From Rosistilla oblonga (GTDB lineage Bacteria; Planctomycetota; Planctomycetia; Pirellulales; Pirellulaceae), in NCBI RefSeq assembly GCF_007751715.1, contig NZ_CP036292.1, positions 1,674,001-1,738,000 of the forward strand: DNA of 64,000 nucleotides, read 5' to 3'. Each line of letters starts with the position of its first letter. The first letter of the stretch is position 1. Shown here piece by piece: positions 17,862 to 25,997 of this stretch. A program made the position numbers and the translations under genes. Below the pieces are notes generated by a model, which had not been told where the DNA came from, ran no database searches, and saw only the letters and a program-made list of their open reading frames with translations.

Positions 17862-18305
17862 TTAGAAGATGTACGGCAGAAAACGTTTGGTTTGCTGGGC
17901 GTAGCGATCGTATTCGGGGAATCTGTCCCGCAGTTGTTGCTCTTCTATCTTCGCTTTGGCAATTAGCACTGCTAGGGTGATCGCCCACAGAATCAGCTTC
18001 CAGATCGCAAACGGACTGAACGCCAATCCAGCTGTGAACGTCAGCAACGCGGTGTACATCGGGTGCCTTATCAATCGATAGGGGCCCGTTGTCGTCAGTC
18101 GCGTCTGGGACTTCAGTTCGGGCATCACCGAAACGCTGCGAATCCCCATCGAAGCAATCGCCCAGGCTCCCAGAGCAATCCCAGCGGCGGCGATCGTCAT
18201 GCCGATTGGGTATTCGCCTGTGGGGCGAGCCGAAAGCACGATGGCAGCGGAGGCGACGACTTGGATTGCAACTAACAGGCGCGACATGGCGATGGAGCGA
18301 CTCAT
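17862..18305 (-). CDS. Isoprenylcysteine carboxyl methyltransferase-like membrane protein
   Basis: A 147-residue integral membrane protein of the ICMT/phospholipid methyltransferase superfamily. Three or four hydrophobic segments are followed by the family's catalytic core: GPYRLIRHPMYTALL (the RHP-x-Y motif, for S-adenosylmethionine binding) and EEQQLRDRFPEYDRYAQQT, ending RFLPYIF. Bacterial members methylate unknown lipids or small molecules. The ATG at 18305 is preferred; a TTG at 18326 is possible. It stands alone downstream of the tRNA-Ser terminator. Confidence 0.85.
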   Translation of the reverse strand: MSRSIAMSRLLVAIQVVASAAIVLSARPTGEYPIGMTIAAAGIALGAWAIASMGIRSVSVMPELKSQTRLTTTGPYRLIRHPMYTALLTFTAGLAFSPFAIWKLILWAITLAVLIAKAKIEEQQLRDRFPEYDRYAQQTKRFLPYIF

Positions 18306-18445
18306 TGGTTCCGTTGGTGTGACCAAAGGGGCTCGATCGAAAACCGATCGATTGCGTCGGGGATCCGCTGCAGCAACGCGACGCCAGCCGTTCCGTCGGG
18401 CAGGGGAAGACTCGACCGCCTGCGGGGACCGAAATACCGTAGCGC

Positions 18446-18484
18446 AAAAAAATACCCCGCGAAGCCAAATCGGCTCCGCGGGGT
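18446..18484 (-). terminator. Rho-independent terminator of tRNA-Ser
   Basis: On the minus strand, a 13-bp stem (ACCCCGCGGAGCC pairing with GGCTTCGCGGGGT, one G-U) with a 5-base loop is followed by ATTTTTTT. It begins 19 bases past the 3' end of the tRNA. Confidence 0.82.
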
Positions 18485-18502
18485 CATTTTAATCTAGAAA
18501 AG

Positions 18503-18585
18503 CGGAGGACACGGGACTCGAACCCGCAGCCCCTTACGGGGTACCTCAGTTCCAATGAGGCCGCTCACCAATTCGCTTATCCTCC
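18503..18585 (-). tRNA. tRNA-Ser (anticodon GGA)
   Basis: The minus strand folds as a class II tRNA of 83 bases. The acceptor GGAGGAT pairs with GTCCTCC, and the anticodon arm CCTCA-TTGGAAC-TGAGG has GGA at positions 34-36. A long variable arm (CCCC GTAA GGGG) is typical of serine tRNAs, and the T arm is GCGGG-TTCGAGT-CCCGT. The 3' CCA is not encoded. A T-tailed terminator follows. Confidence 0.95.
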
Positions 18586-18669
18586 AGTTCTGAGCGTCGG
18601 TTGTCAGTTTGCACAACCGTCGCGGCAAGCAGCTTCGCTGGATTGCCGCGTTCTGTAAAGAGGGGTTTG

Positions 18670-19989
18670 CTAACCGGTCAGCTTTGCACCACTGATCAGC
18701 TTGATAAAGTCCTCGTTGGTTTCGAACCGACCGAGCTGTTTTGTCAGCTGTTCCATCGCGTCGACGTGGTGCATTTCCGAGAGCGTGCGACGCAGCATCG
18801 TGACAGCTTCGTAGGTCTCCTCGTCGTGAAGCAGTTCTTCGCGGCGGGTTCCCGATTGCGAGATGTCGATCGATGGCCAGACGCGGCGATCGGCAAGGCG
18901 GCGGTCCAGAACGACCTCCATGTTACCGGTCCCCTTAAATTCTTGGAAAATCGCTTCGTCCATGCGACTGTTGGTGTCGACCAAGGCGGTTCCGACGATC
19001 GTCAAAGAGCCCCCTTCCTGGAAGGCACGAGCGGTGGCGAACAGCTTTTTCGGAATGTCCATCGCTTTGACGTCCAGACCGCCGGTCATCGTAGCTCGGC
19101 CGCGACCGGTTTGCCCGACCCACTTGTTGAAGGCGCGTGCCAGGCGAGTGATCGAATCGAGCAGCAAGAAGACATCCTGTCCCATTTCGGCCAGGCGTTT
19201 GCAACGCTCGATCACCAGCTGGCTGAGCCGGACGTGCGAATCGACGTCCATATCCAAGCTGCTGGCGATGACTTCGCCGCCGACGACATGTCGCTTCATG
19301 TCGGTGACTTCCTCGGGCCGCTCGTCGATCAAAAGCACGATCAACTTGACGTCCGGGTGGTTCTGAGCGATACCGCTGCTGATGTTCTGCAACATCACGG
19401 TTTTGCCCGATCGCGGCGGGGCAACGATCAGCGATCGCTGGCCCTTGCCAAGCGGAGCGAGCAGGTCGATGACGCGGTTGGTGAGCGGTTTTTGACCGAT
19501 TTCCAAACGCAGCCATTGCTCGGGATTGATCGCCGTCAGCGAGTCGAAATTTTTGACTTCGGAGTATTCGTCGGGAGTGATTCCATCGACGTCGAGAATT
19601 TCGCGGATTCGCGGGCCTTGATGGCGTCGCCCGGGCTGGACCATGCCGCGGATCATGACTCCTTCGCGGAGTCCAAACTTTTCGATCATCGTGCCGGGGA
19701 CAAACGGATCGGAGCGATCGCGAGTGAAGTTATTCCCGGGGCTACGCAAGAAACCGTATCCGTTGGGGTGCATTTCCAGCAGCCCGATTCCTTCTTCCAG
19801 CGGAGCGTCGTCGTCGACCGGTGGCAAATCTCCTTCGGGCTGGCGATTGGCGTTATTGTTGCCATCGGAAGGTCGGCGTCGCCGTCGGCTGACGCGGCCT
19901 TTACCGCCGCCACCGCCACCATTTCCGTTGGAATTGCTCTCGTTTCCGCTGCCGCTTCGTCCGCGGTAGGATCGTTTCTTTTTAGCCAT
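18670..19989 (-). CDS. rho: Transcription termination factor Rho
   Basis: Hexameric RNA helicase that ends transcription at Rho-dependent sites; 439 residues. The cold-shock-like RNA-binding domain is at about 66-145 (GLLEMHPNGYGFLRSP). In the ATPase core, Walker A is APPRSGKT at 190-197, where E. coli has PKAGKT, and Walker B has D278. The Q-loop is RATMTGGLD near 298-306 and the R-loop is KGTGNMEVVLDR at 352-363. The N-terminal helical bundle of standard Rho is absent. In its place residues 1-60 are a low-complexity Gly/Asn/Arg-rich tail (GNGGGGGGKG, then VSRRRRRP), likely a disordered RNA-binding extension. The gene stands alone, upstream of tRNA-Ser on the same strand. Confidence 0.95.
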   Translation of the reverse strand: MAKKKRSYRGRSGSGNESNSNGNGGGGGGKGRVSRRRRRPSDGNNNANRQPEGDLPPVDDDAPLEEGIGLLEMHPNGYGFLRSPGNNFTRDRSDPFVPGTMIEKFGLREGVMIRGMVQPGRRHQGPRIREILDVDGITPDEYSEVKNFDSLTAINPEQWLRLEIGQKPLTNRVIDLLAPLGKGQRSLIVAPPRSGKTVMLQNISSGIAQNHPDVKLIVLLIDERPEEVTDMKRHVVGGEVIASSLDMDVDSHVRLSQLVIERCKRLAEMGQDVFLLLDSITRLARAFNKWVGQTGRGRATMTGGLDVKAMDIPKKLFATARAFQEGGSLTIVGTALVDTNSRMDEAIFQEFKGTGNMEVVLDRRLADRRVWPSIDISQSGTRREELLHDEETYEAVTMLRRTLSEMHHVDAMEQLTKQLGRFETNEDFIKLISGAKLTG

Positions 19990-21124
19990 GAGTCACCCAA
20001 GATAGCCAACCGGAGCCAATGTTTCGCCGCGAGGCGTCGCATCGAGCTGCGTGTGCTGGTGTAAGAGATTTCGCCGCAAATCCGTTAGTTGCAAAACAGA
20101 GGTCATGTGTGAGGGGGGGATTACCAGAGCGGCGGACTGGTGGAGCCCATTGTCGAGCGAACGTCAACTGCAGCCGGAGAGGTCTTCCAAACCTATTCCA
20201 ATAGAAGCAGACTCGTAGAACCCTGACCTGTTTGTCTTACTCGATCGTGCAGTACAAAGATTTCCACGCAGGATGTTAAGGCGATTGCCCCATCCAAATG
20301 GCCTAATGCCATGACCTGTGAGGATTCCAAGTACAGTCTGGGAATGCAACTGAATCGACCGTAGTCGCGGATTCAAGTTGTGCAGCACACAAAGGTGACG
20401 CCACACCCAGAAACACGAAAATCAGGAGTTCTGTGTTACCTAGAGGCGGACACTCGGCAATCTACAACAAATTGCCGTGCCCTGTTAAGACCAATGTCTT
20501 ATTCACTGCCTGAATGTTATCGCCACTTTGTCCATTGTCAAGTACGCGGCGTTCTTAGAACCTGTTTTTATGCCCGAACTGGGCTAAATGCTCACACCAT
20601 CGGCTATTTTCCGGCTTTTTGAAGCCTGTGCGATTCGTCGACGCCCGAATCCCAATGAGGTGTAAATTGGCCGGCGGTGGGCGGACATCGCTCGGTAAAA
20701 GCTGGCAGATCCGCGGGAAGATCGTCGCATAAAATCACCGGCAGCCCCGAGGGACCTGCATGCGCCCTGATCGTCTGTCCATTGGCTAGCTCGACAATGA
20801 ACTGAACCGTTTCATCGGATGTTGCGTTGGGGTCGATGTTTCGCATGATGTCGCCACAGTCTTGAGCGTTGGGATAAGTGCGTCGCGGTCGATCGGTGCC
20901 GCCAAGCGTTGCTTGTAGGTACCTGCGGAGGACCGCGACGGGGGACTGAGATATCTCGCCCGCTTTTAATCCGCGTAAAATGGGGAGCGGGACCGTTGCA
21001 TTATCCCGAATTCGATGAGCGGGCATGCACATCGCTAGCTTTCCCAACCGGCGCAGGCTTCGTCGCGGCGGCGCGGTCCCCTGCCCTGTCGCGACATATA
21101 AGAAGGTCTGTGGTCGGGCGAGCG
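19990..21124. other. Long intergenic region upstream of rho
   Basis: About 1.1 kb between rho and the cysteine desulfurase gene, both on the minus strand. It should hold the rho promoter and leader. The stretch from about 20170 to 20600 looks lower in GC than its surroundings and has no coding pattern. The only frame with some protein-like character is at 20604-20846, listed separately. Confidence 0.45.
20604..20846 (-). CDS. Possible small hypothetical protein
   Basis: An 80-residue frame from ATG 20846. Its middle (VQFIVELANGQTIRAHAGPSGLPVILCDDLPADLP would begin here) reads like a short strand-rich soluble protein with sensible residue composition. There is no clear SD, and the frame is open upstream to 21047, with less protein-like sequence there. 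No family is recognised; treat as tentative. Confidence 0.25.
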   Translation of the reverse strand: MRNIDPNATSDETVQFIVELANGQTIRAHAGPSGLPVILCDDLPADLPAFTERCPPTAGQFTPHWDSGVDESHRLQKAGK

Positions 21125-22291
21125 TCAGCTGAATTGCTGCATTTGATCGAACGCGTCGGCCAGCATGGCTATCGCTTCATCGATCTGAGCGGCTGTGTTG
21201 AAGCGGCCGATTCCAAACCGCAGGCTCGATCTCGCCTGCAATTCGCTGCGGCCGGTTCCCAGCAAAACATGGCTCGCCGCCGCGTCGACGCTGCTGCAGG
21301 CCGAGCCGCTGGAAACTGCTAGTCGAGGCGCCGCGAGCATCAATGCGTCTCCCTGAACCCCTGGAAACATGAGGTTCAAATTCCCTGGCAGCCGGATTTC
21401 GGAATCGAGTGGCGGCCCGTTGAGCTGCAGTCCAGCAATCCGCTGGCACAATCCTTCCATCAGACGCTGGCGGAGCGCGGCGATCCGCTGCGGCTCGGTC
21501 GGCATCTCGTCGCTGCACAACTGCAGCGCGGTGGCCATGCCAACGATGGCGGCGGGGTTCATTGTTCCCGGACGCAGTCGCCGCTGCTGGCCCCCGCCGA
21601 AAGTGCGAGGCTTGAGCCGCGTTAGCCGCCCCTGTCGGCGGACATATAAAAGGCCGATCCCCTTGGGGCCGTAAAACTTGTGGGCTGAACAGCTGAGTAG
21701 ATCGACTTCCAGACGGCCAACATCGATTGGGATCCGGCCGACCGCTTGAGTCGCATCGGTATGGACGGGAATGCCCCGAGCGTGAGCGATCTCGATCAAA
21801 TCGGCCAGCGGATGCAAGCTGCCGATCTCGTTGTTGGCAAGCATCAGAGAGACGATCGCCGTGTCGTCGGTCAGCGATTCGGTGAACTGCGCGGCATCGA
21901 TTTGGCCGTTTGCGTCGACCTCCAGCGTGGTGACGCCGAACCCTTCTCGCCGCAGCGCGTCGATCGGATCGAGCACCGCGGGGTGTTCGGTGGCGGCGGT
22001 GACGATATGCCGCTTGCGATTGCGAGGGTTCAGGCAATGGCCCAACAGTGCCAGGTTGGTGCTTTCGGTCGCCCCGCTGGTTACCGTCAATTCCTCGCGA
22101 GTCGCCCCTAGGTTTTGGGCGAGGCTGTGTAGTGCGGCGTCGACAGCTTCGGCGGCGTCATGTCCAGCGGCGTGCGTCGTGCTGTGCGGATTGCCGTACG
22201 ATTCGAGCAACAGCGGCAGCATGGCATCGACGACGCGGGGATCGCAGCGTGTTGTTGCGTGGTTGTCGAGATAGATGATTTCGTCGGACAT
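21125..22291 (-). CDS. Cysteine desulfurase (IscS/NifS family)
   Basis: PLP-dependent enzyme that removes sulfur from cysteine for Fe-S cluster and thio-cofactor assembly; 388 residues from ATG 22291. Landmarks are YLDNHATT at 7-14, a TEHPAVL block with H104 stacking on PLP, SAHKFYGPKG with the Schiff-base lysine K205, and SSGSACSS with catalytic C332. The short loop around C332 places it in class I (IscS/NifS) rather than SufS. No iscU, iscA or iscR gene is adjacent, so it may serve general sulfur transfer. Gene symbol left blank because iscS and nifS cannot be separated here. Confidence 0.93.
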   Translation of the reverse strand: MSDEIIYLDNHATTRCDPRVVDAMLPLLLESYGNPHSTTHAAGHDAAEAVDAALHSLAQNLGATREELTVTSGATESTNLALLGHCLNPRNRKRHIVTAATEHPAVLDPIDALRREGFGVTTLEVDANGQIDAAQFTESLTDDTAIVSLMLANNEIGSLHPLADLIEIAHARGIPVHTDATQAVGRIPIDVGRLEVDLLSCSAHKFYGPKGIGLLYVRRQGRLTRLKPRTFGGGQQRRLRPGTMNPAAIVGMATALQLCSDEMPTEPQRIAALRQRLMEGLCQRIAGLQLNGPPLDSEIRLPGNLNLMFPGVQGDALMLAAPRLAVSSGSACSSVDAAASHVLLGTGRSELQARSSLRFGIGRFNTAAQIDEAIAMLADAFDQMQQFS

Positions 22292-22699
22292 GATTCGCCG
22301 GGCGTTACTGATATGGTTCGCTGCGCGCGATCGGGCTGGCAGAGTACATCCGGGGGGGAACACGCCGGACGCGACTGGCCAGCCACAACTCGGCTTCCCA
22401 TGTAATAATTTCGCCCCTTTGTAATTTCTGCAACACCTGGCGGCTCAGATTGTTTGTCGTTTGCAGCGGGGATCGATCGGAAATCGCAGGCTTCTAGCCA
22501 ACAGACCGCTCGCTGCGAGGGCTTTGGCACGCGCTGTGCTTTGAAGTCCGATACGACTCGGGCAGGGTGGGCATTCTTAAATATGTTCGGCTCGAGTCGT
22601 CGGGCCCGAGCGACCAGGTCTCGGTCGAAGCCGTGGGCGAGCTTTGCGAAGCAGCGACCGAAGCCCCTTTTAAGTGCATGTGATGCAAGGAGCGCAACC
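22292..22699. other. Divergent promoter region
   Basis: About 400 bases between the divergent cysteine desulfurase and OmpH-like genes. The frame of the OmpH-like protein is open through most of it, but the residues lack a signal peptide until the GTG at 22700, so it is read as non-coding leader. Confidence 0.5.
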
Positions 22700-23314
22700 G
22701 TGCGGACAGATTCTCTTTTGACGCTAGTGCTTGGAGCGATGGCGATCGGCTGGGTAGTGCCTCAGCCGTGTCTTGCTGAAACGAAAACGTCGGCTGGGAA
22801 ATTTGCGATCATCGACGTCGCCTACATCTTCAAAAACGCAGCGAGCATCAAAGCGGAGGTCGAAGCGATCGAGCAGCAGATGGCGGAGCTGCAGCGGTAT
22901 GGGAAAGCGAAACAGCAGGAGATGTTGAAGGAGGCTCAAGCGATCAAAGCGTTTAAGCCGGGGTCGCTGCAGTACTCCCAGCAGGAAGAGAAGATCGCAG
23001 CGCTCGAAGCATCGTTAAAGTTGGAAGTCTTCCGCCGCCGAAAGAGTTTGGCCAGCGCCGAGGCTGAATTGTATTTCGCCGGTTACCAGAAGATGCATCA
23101 GATCGTCTCGCAGATCGCTCGCTACAACAACATCGATCTGGTGCTGCGTTACGACAGCGAAAGCATGGATCTCGAAAAGCCGGACACGGTGCTGCGGAGC
23201 GTGATGAAAAACGTCGTCTATCGCCGCGACACGATCGATCTGACCCAGATCGTGTTAGCGGCGTTAGACAAAACGCAGGTCGCGGCCAAGCCGGTCGCAA
23301 GCGAGTTGCGATGA
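22700..23314 (+). CDS. OmpH/Skp family periplasmic chaperone
   Basis: A 204-residue exported protein. The GTG start at 22700 has a GGAG SD 7 bases upstream. A signal peptide (LLTLVLGAMAIGWVV, cleavage near CLA-ET) leads into FAIIDVAYIFKNAASIKAEVEAIEQQM, the OmpH strand-and-helix opening. A long charged coiled coil (about 50-125) forms the tentacle of Skp, and IARYNNIDLVLRYD closes the body domain. Skp trimers hold unfolded outer-membrane proteins in the periplasm, so this supports a genuine outer membrane in the host. It is longer than E. coli Skp (161 residues) through its C-terminal ~35 residues. Confidence 0.85.
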   Translation: MRTDSLLTLVLGAMAIGWVVPQPCLAETKTSAGKFAIIDVAYIFKNAASIKAEVEAIEQQMAELQRYGKAKQQEMLKEAQAIKAFKPGSLQYSQQEEKIAALEASLKLEVFRRRKSLASAEAELYFAGYQKMHQIVSQIARYNNIDLVLRYDSESMDLEKPDTVLRSVMKNVVYRRDTIDLTQIVLAALDKTQVAAKPVASELR

Positions 23315-23701
23315 CACGGCAGGCGTGGCGGGGGCTGTCCCGAGGCCGGGACGATGCCTGCCCGATCGATTTGCGAGGCGATTGAAACGAAGCTCCCCCG
23401 ATGTTTCACTCGCCTCGCATCTCGAGCCTGCACCGCGCGGCGGACTTCGGCGGGGCGAATCTTGAAACTGCGAATGCCTCGCAATGCATAGGGTTTTCGT
23501 TTGCTTCGTTTCTCCATTACATTGTTGCCGTCGGTGGGCTGATGGTTGCACTGCGACGTCCGTTGCCATTTCTTGGGCCGCGGATACTGCGAAGGGTGTA
23601 GGTATCGCACCGCGACGCGATGCAGCAGGTTCGGCGGTTGTTCAGGAGGCGTTTGCCTCGACCTCTGCGGTTTAAGATCCAATCCAAACAAAGGTGCTTC
23701 A
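23315..23701. other. Intergenic region, no gene supported
   Basis: About 390 bases between the OmpH-like gene and the DUF2780-like gene. An open frame continues into the downstream gene from 23546, but its Cys/Arg-rich sequence is not protein-like. The SD AAAGGTG lies just before the TTG at 23702. Confidence 0.45.
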
Positions 23702-24130
23702 TTGGACGAACTACTTCAACAATTGACCGACCGTCTGGGAATCGATCCCTCGACAGCTCAAGGCGTCGCCGGCAAAGCGATGGCGATGATCAAGGAGAAC
23801 GTCGACGAAGCGACTTTTAAACGCCTGGCCTCGTCGATCCCTGGCCTCGAATCGATCATCATGGCGAGCGAAACTCACGACAGCGGCGAAGCTGGCGGCG
23901 GGCTGTTGGGCAAGCTGGCCGGCATGGCTAGCGGAATGCTCGGCGGTTCAGCTGGCAACGCGTTGGAGATGGGAGCGGCGTTGTCGGAGAAGGGCTTGCC
24001 GACCGATAAGCTGGGCGAATTCGTGACGATGTTGATCGAGTTCATCAAAAGCAAAGCTGGCGACGATGTGCTGGAACAGGTGTTCGCCAAGTTTCCAATG
24101 CTCAAGAGCCTGCTGGACAGCCAGGGTTAA
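23702..24130 (+). CDS. DUF2780-like protein (VcgC/VcgE family)
   Basis: A 142-residue protein, probably starting at TTG 23702 (AAAGGTG 5 bases upstream). The N-terminus LDELLQQLTDRLGIDPSTAQ and the middle Gly-rich segment (GGGLLGKLAGMASGMLGG), followed by FVTMLIEFIKSKAGDDVLEQV, match the small helical DUF2780 family. That family has no known function. No signal peptide is seen. The assignment is from pattern memory and only moderately sure. Confidence 0.65.
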   Translation: MDELLQQLTDRLGIDPSTAQGVAGKAMAMIKENVDEATFKRLASSIPGLESIIMASETHDSGEAGGGLLGKLAGMASGMLGGSAGNALEMGAALSEKGLPTDKLGEFVTMLIEFIKSKAGDDVLEQVFAKFPMLKSLLDSQG

Positions 24131-24277
24131 TCGCGAGTCGCGATCTGCTGTTGTCGCCCGAGAGTTTGCAAGTAGCGAGCGACGCCCCGCGGGATTCATC
24201 TTGCTGGGGCGGGAGCGCCGAGGGCTGTATTTCATTTTTTTAATCAATCGACGAGCCCGGGCTCAGAGGAAAACAAC

Positions 24278-25099
24278 ATGGCTTCATTTCGATATGGCAT
24301 CTGCAACGAGACGTTTCAAGACTGGCCGCTGGACAAGGCGTTGGAGCTAGCCAAGCGTGTCGGTTATACCGGTTGGGAGGTGGCCCCGTTTATGTTGGCC
24401 GACGACGCCCGATCGATCACTCCGCAACAACGATCCGATTACCGAAGCCAAGTGGAAGCGGCCGGATTTGAAGTCATCGGATTGCACTGGTTGTTGGCGA
24501 AGACCGAAGGGTTTTATTTGACGACCGACAACGCCGAGGTGCGGAAGGCGACGACCGAATACTTCTGCGAACTGGCGCGGTTGTGCAAGGATTTGGGAGG
24601 CAAGGTGATGGTCCTCGGTTCGCCGCAGCAGCGGAACGTTCCCGAGGGAGCATCGATGGAGCAGGCTTACGAATTTGCTGCCGAGGTGTTGCGCGGCGTC
24701 GTGCCGGCGCTGGAAGAGAACGGCGTGCGGATCGCGTTGGAACCGCTGGGGCACGAAGAGGGGAACTTCATGAACACCCAAGCCCAGGGGCGGCAGTTGC
24801 GCGAGATGATCGGTTCGGAACACGTCGGGCTGCATCTGGATGTCAAAGCGATGAGCGACGAGACCGAAGACATCGCGGGACTGATTCGCGAGAACGCCGA
24901 TCTGATGCTTCACTTCCACGCCAACGATCCCAATCGCCAGGGACCGGGGATGGGCGACGTCGACTTCGCCCCCATTTTTGAAGCGTTGGGCGCTGTCGAT
25001 TACCAGGGTTGGGTCTCGGTCGAAGTCTTCGACTACGCCCCCGGGGTGGAGACGCTTGTGACCGAAAGCATGAGGAATATGTTGGCCGCTCAGGCGTAG
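24278..25099 (+). CDS. Sugar phosphate isomerase/epimerase family protein (TIM barrel)
   Basis: A 273-residue cytoplasmic AP-endonuclease-2-type TIM barrel. The segment FRYGICNETFQDWPLDKALELAKRVG is a typical first strand plus helix. Putative metal ligands follow in order: the Glu in IALEPLGHEE, the Asp/Lys in LHLDVKAM, the His in LMLHFHANDPNRQGPG, and the Glu in WVSVEVFDY. Members isomerise or epimerise sugars or inositols; the substrate is not determinable. AGGA lies 8 bases before the ATG. Confidence 0.85.
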   Translation: MASFRYGICNETFQDWPLDKALELAKRVGYTGWEVAPFMLADDARSITPQQRSDYRSQVEAAGFEVIGLHWLLAKTEGFYLTTDNAEVRKATTEYFCELARLCKDLGGKVMVLGSPQQRNVPEGASMEQAYEFAAEVLRGVVPALEENGVRIALEPLGHEEGNFMNTQAQGRQLREMIGSEHVGLHLDVKAMSDETEDIAGLIRENADLMLHFHANDPNRQGPGMGDVDFAPIFEALGAVDYQGWVSVEVFDYAPGVETLVTESMRNMLAAQA

Positions 25100-25418
25100 C
25101 CACCATTCTGGTTTTTTGTCTTTGGTCACCTCGGGAGTGTGCGGTGGCGGGCATTTTTGCCGTCGGGGGAGGCTTAGACCGCTCCGATGGGGCCGTCAAG
25201 TTCCGAGAAAATGCTAGATTTACTAGGATTCAGGGGGTATGCGGGTGTTCCTGGGTCGAGTATACAATACGAGATTGGACGTTCGTGGAAACGTAGCCGG
25301 ATCACCTGGCCCCGCAAGTATCGTTCGTACCACTCGATGGATCTCCCGAGAGATCTGATTCTATTACAGCCCAGAAAGTTAGACGGCTGGTTGTCCATCC
25401 ATGCATGGGAGTTTTGTG
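25100..25418 (+). promoter_or_regulatory. Leader/promoter region of the RRM protein gene
   Basis: About 320 bases with no gene of their own. A compact hairpin GATCTC-CCGA-GAGATC sits at 25340-25355, about 65 bases before the likely start codon, and GGGAG at 25407-25411 is the SD. Leaders of RNA-binding-protein genes often mediate cold or self regulation; that role here is inference. Confidence 0.4.
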
Positions 25419-25832
25419 TTGGGAAGGAAACTGTATTGTGGAAACTTGAGCTTTGGTGTCTCAAGCTCCGATTTGGAACAATTGTTCGCTCAGTTCGGTA
25501 CGGTCGAAAGTGCTCAGGTCATCACTGATCGCGACACTGGTCGAAGCAAAGGCTTCGGTTTCGTTGAAATGGGAAGCGACGCGGAAGCGCAAGCGGCTAT
25601 TACGGGCCTCAATGAACAAGAACACGACGGTCGCTCGTTGACCGTTAATGAAGCACGACCACGTGAAGATCGTGGCGGTGGCGGCGGCGGTGGATACCGT
25701 GGCGGTGGCGGCGGTGGTCGCAGCGGTGGCGGCGGCGGTTACGGCGGCGGCGGTGGTCGCAGCGGTGGCGGCGGCGGCTACGGTGGTGGCGGCGGCGGTG
25801 GACGTGGCGGACGTCGCGACGATCGCTACTAA
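25419..25832 (+). CDS. RRM RNA-binding protein with glycine-rich tail
   Basis: A 137-residue RNA-binding protein. One RNA recognition motif covers residues 2-78, with RNP2 KLYCGNLSF (Cys replacing the usual Val) and RNP1 RSKGFGFVEM. It is followed by a ~50-residue tail of Gly runs broken by Tyr and Arg (RGG/YGG type), ending in RRDDRY. I choose TTG 25419 because GGGAG lies 7 bases upstream and the protein then begins like other bacterial Rbp proteins; ATG 25401 has no SD and GTG 25416 is also possible. Such proteins bind single-stranded RNA, and in cyanobacteria they are cold-induced. The GGC-rich tail is coding, not a separate repeat. A terminator follows at 25911. Confidence 0.9.
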   Translation: MGRKLYCGNLSFGVSSSDLEQLFAQFGTVESAQVITDRDTGRSKGFGFVEMGSDAEAQAAITGLNEQEHDGRSLTVNEARPREDRGGGGGGGYRGGGGGGRSGGGGGYGGGGGRSGGGGGYGGGGGGGRGGRRDDRY

Positions 25833-25910
25833 TCGCAACCCGACCTTGAAAACATGAAACCCCGATCGCTTGCCGTTTCTTGTTGGCGAAGCGATTGAGT
25901 GCTCTGATTG

Positions 25911-25951
25911 CCTAGCGTGGCCTGGATGCCTAGCTAGGTTTCTTTTTTTTT
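25911..25951 (+). terminator. Rho-independent terminator after the RRM gene
   Basis: CCTAGC at 25911-25916 pairs with GCTAGG at 25933-25938 and is followed directly by a 13-base tract of TTTCTTTTTTTTT. A second hairpin (ATCGCTT...GAAGCGAT) lies just upstream at about 25864-25896. Confidence 0.7.
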
Positions 25952-25997
25952 ATCAGCTGTCGCGATCGACCGATCGGTTGGTCGCCGGCAGACGCCG

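Noticed and set aside
18601-20064. 487-codon plus-strand frame opposite rho
   Set aside because: It is a shadow frame of rho; no motifs, and it covers the tRNA-proximal gap without an SD.
25670-25820. GGC-rich tandem repeat as a non-coding microsatellite
   Set aside because: It is in frame and encodes the Gly-rich tail typical of RRM proteins.
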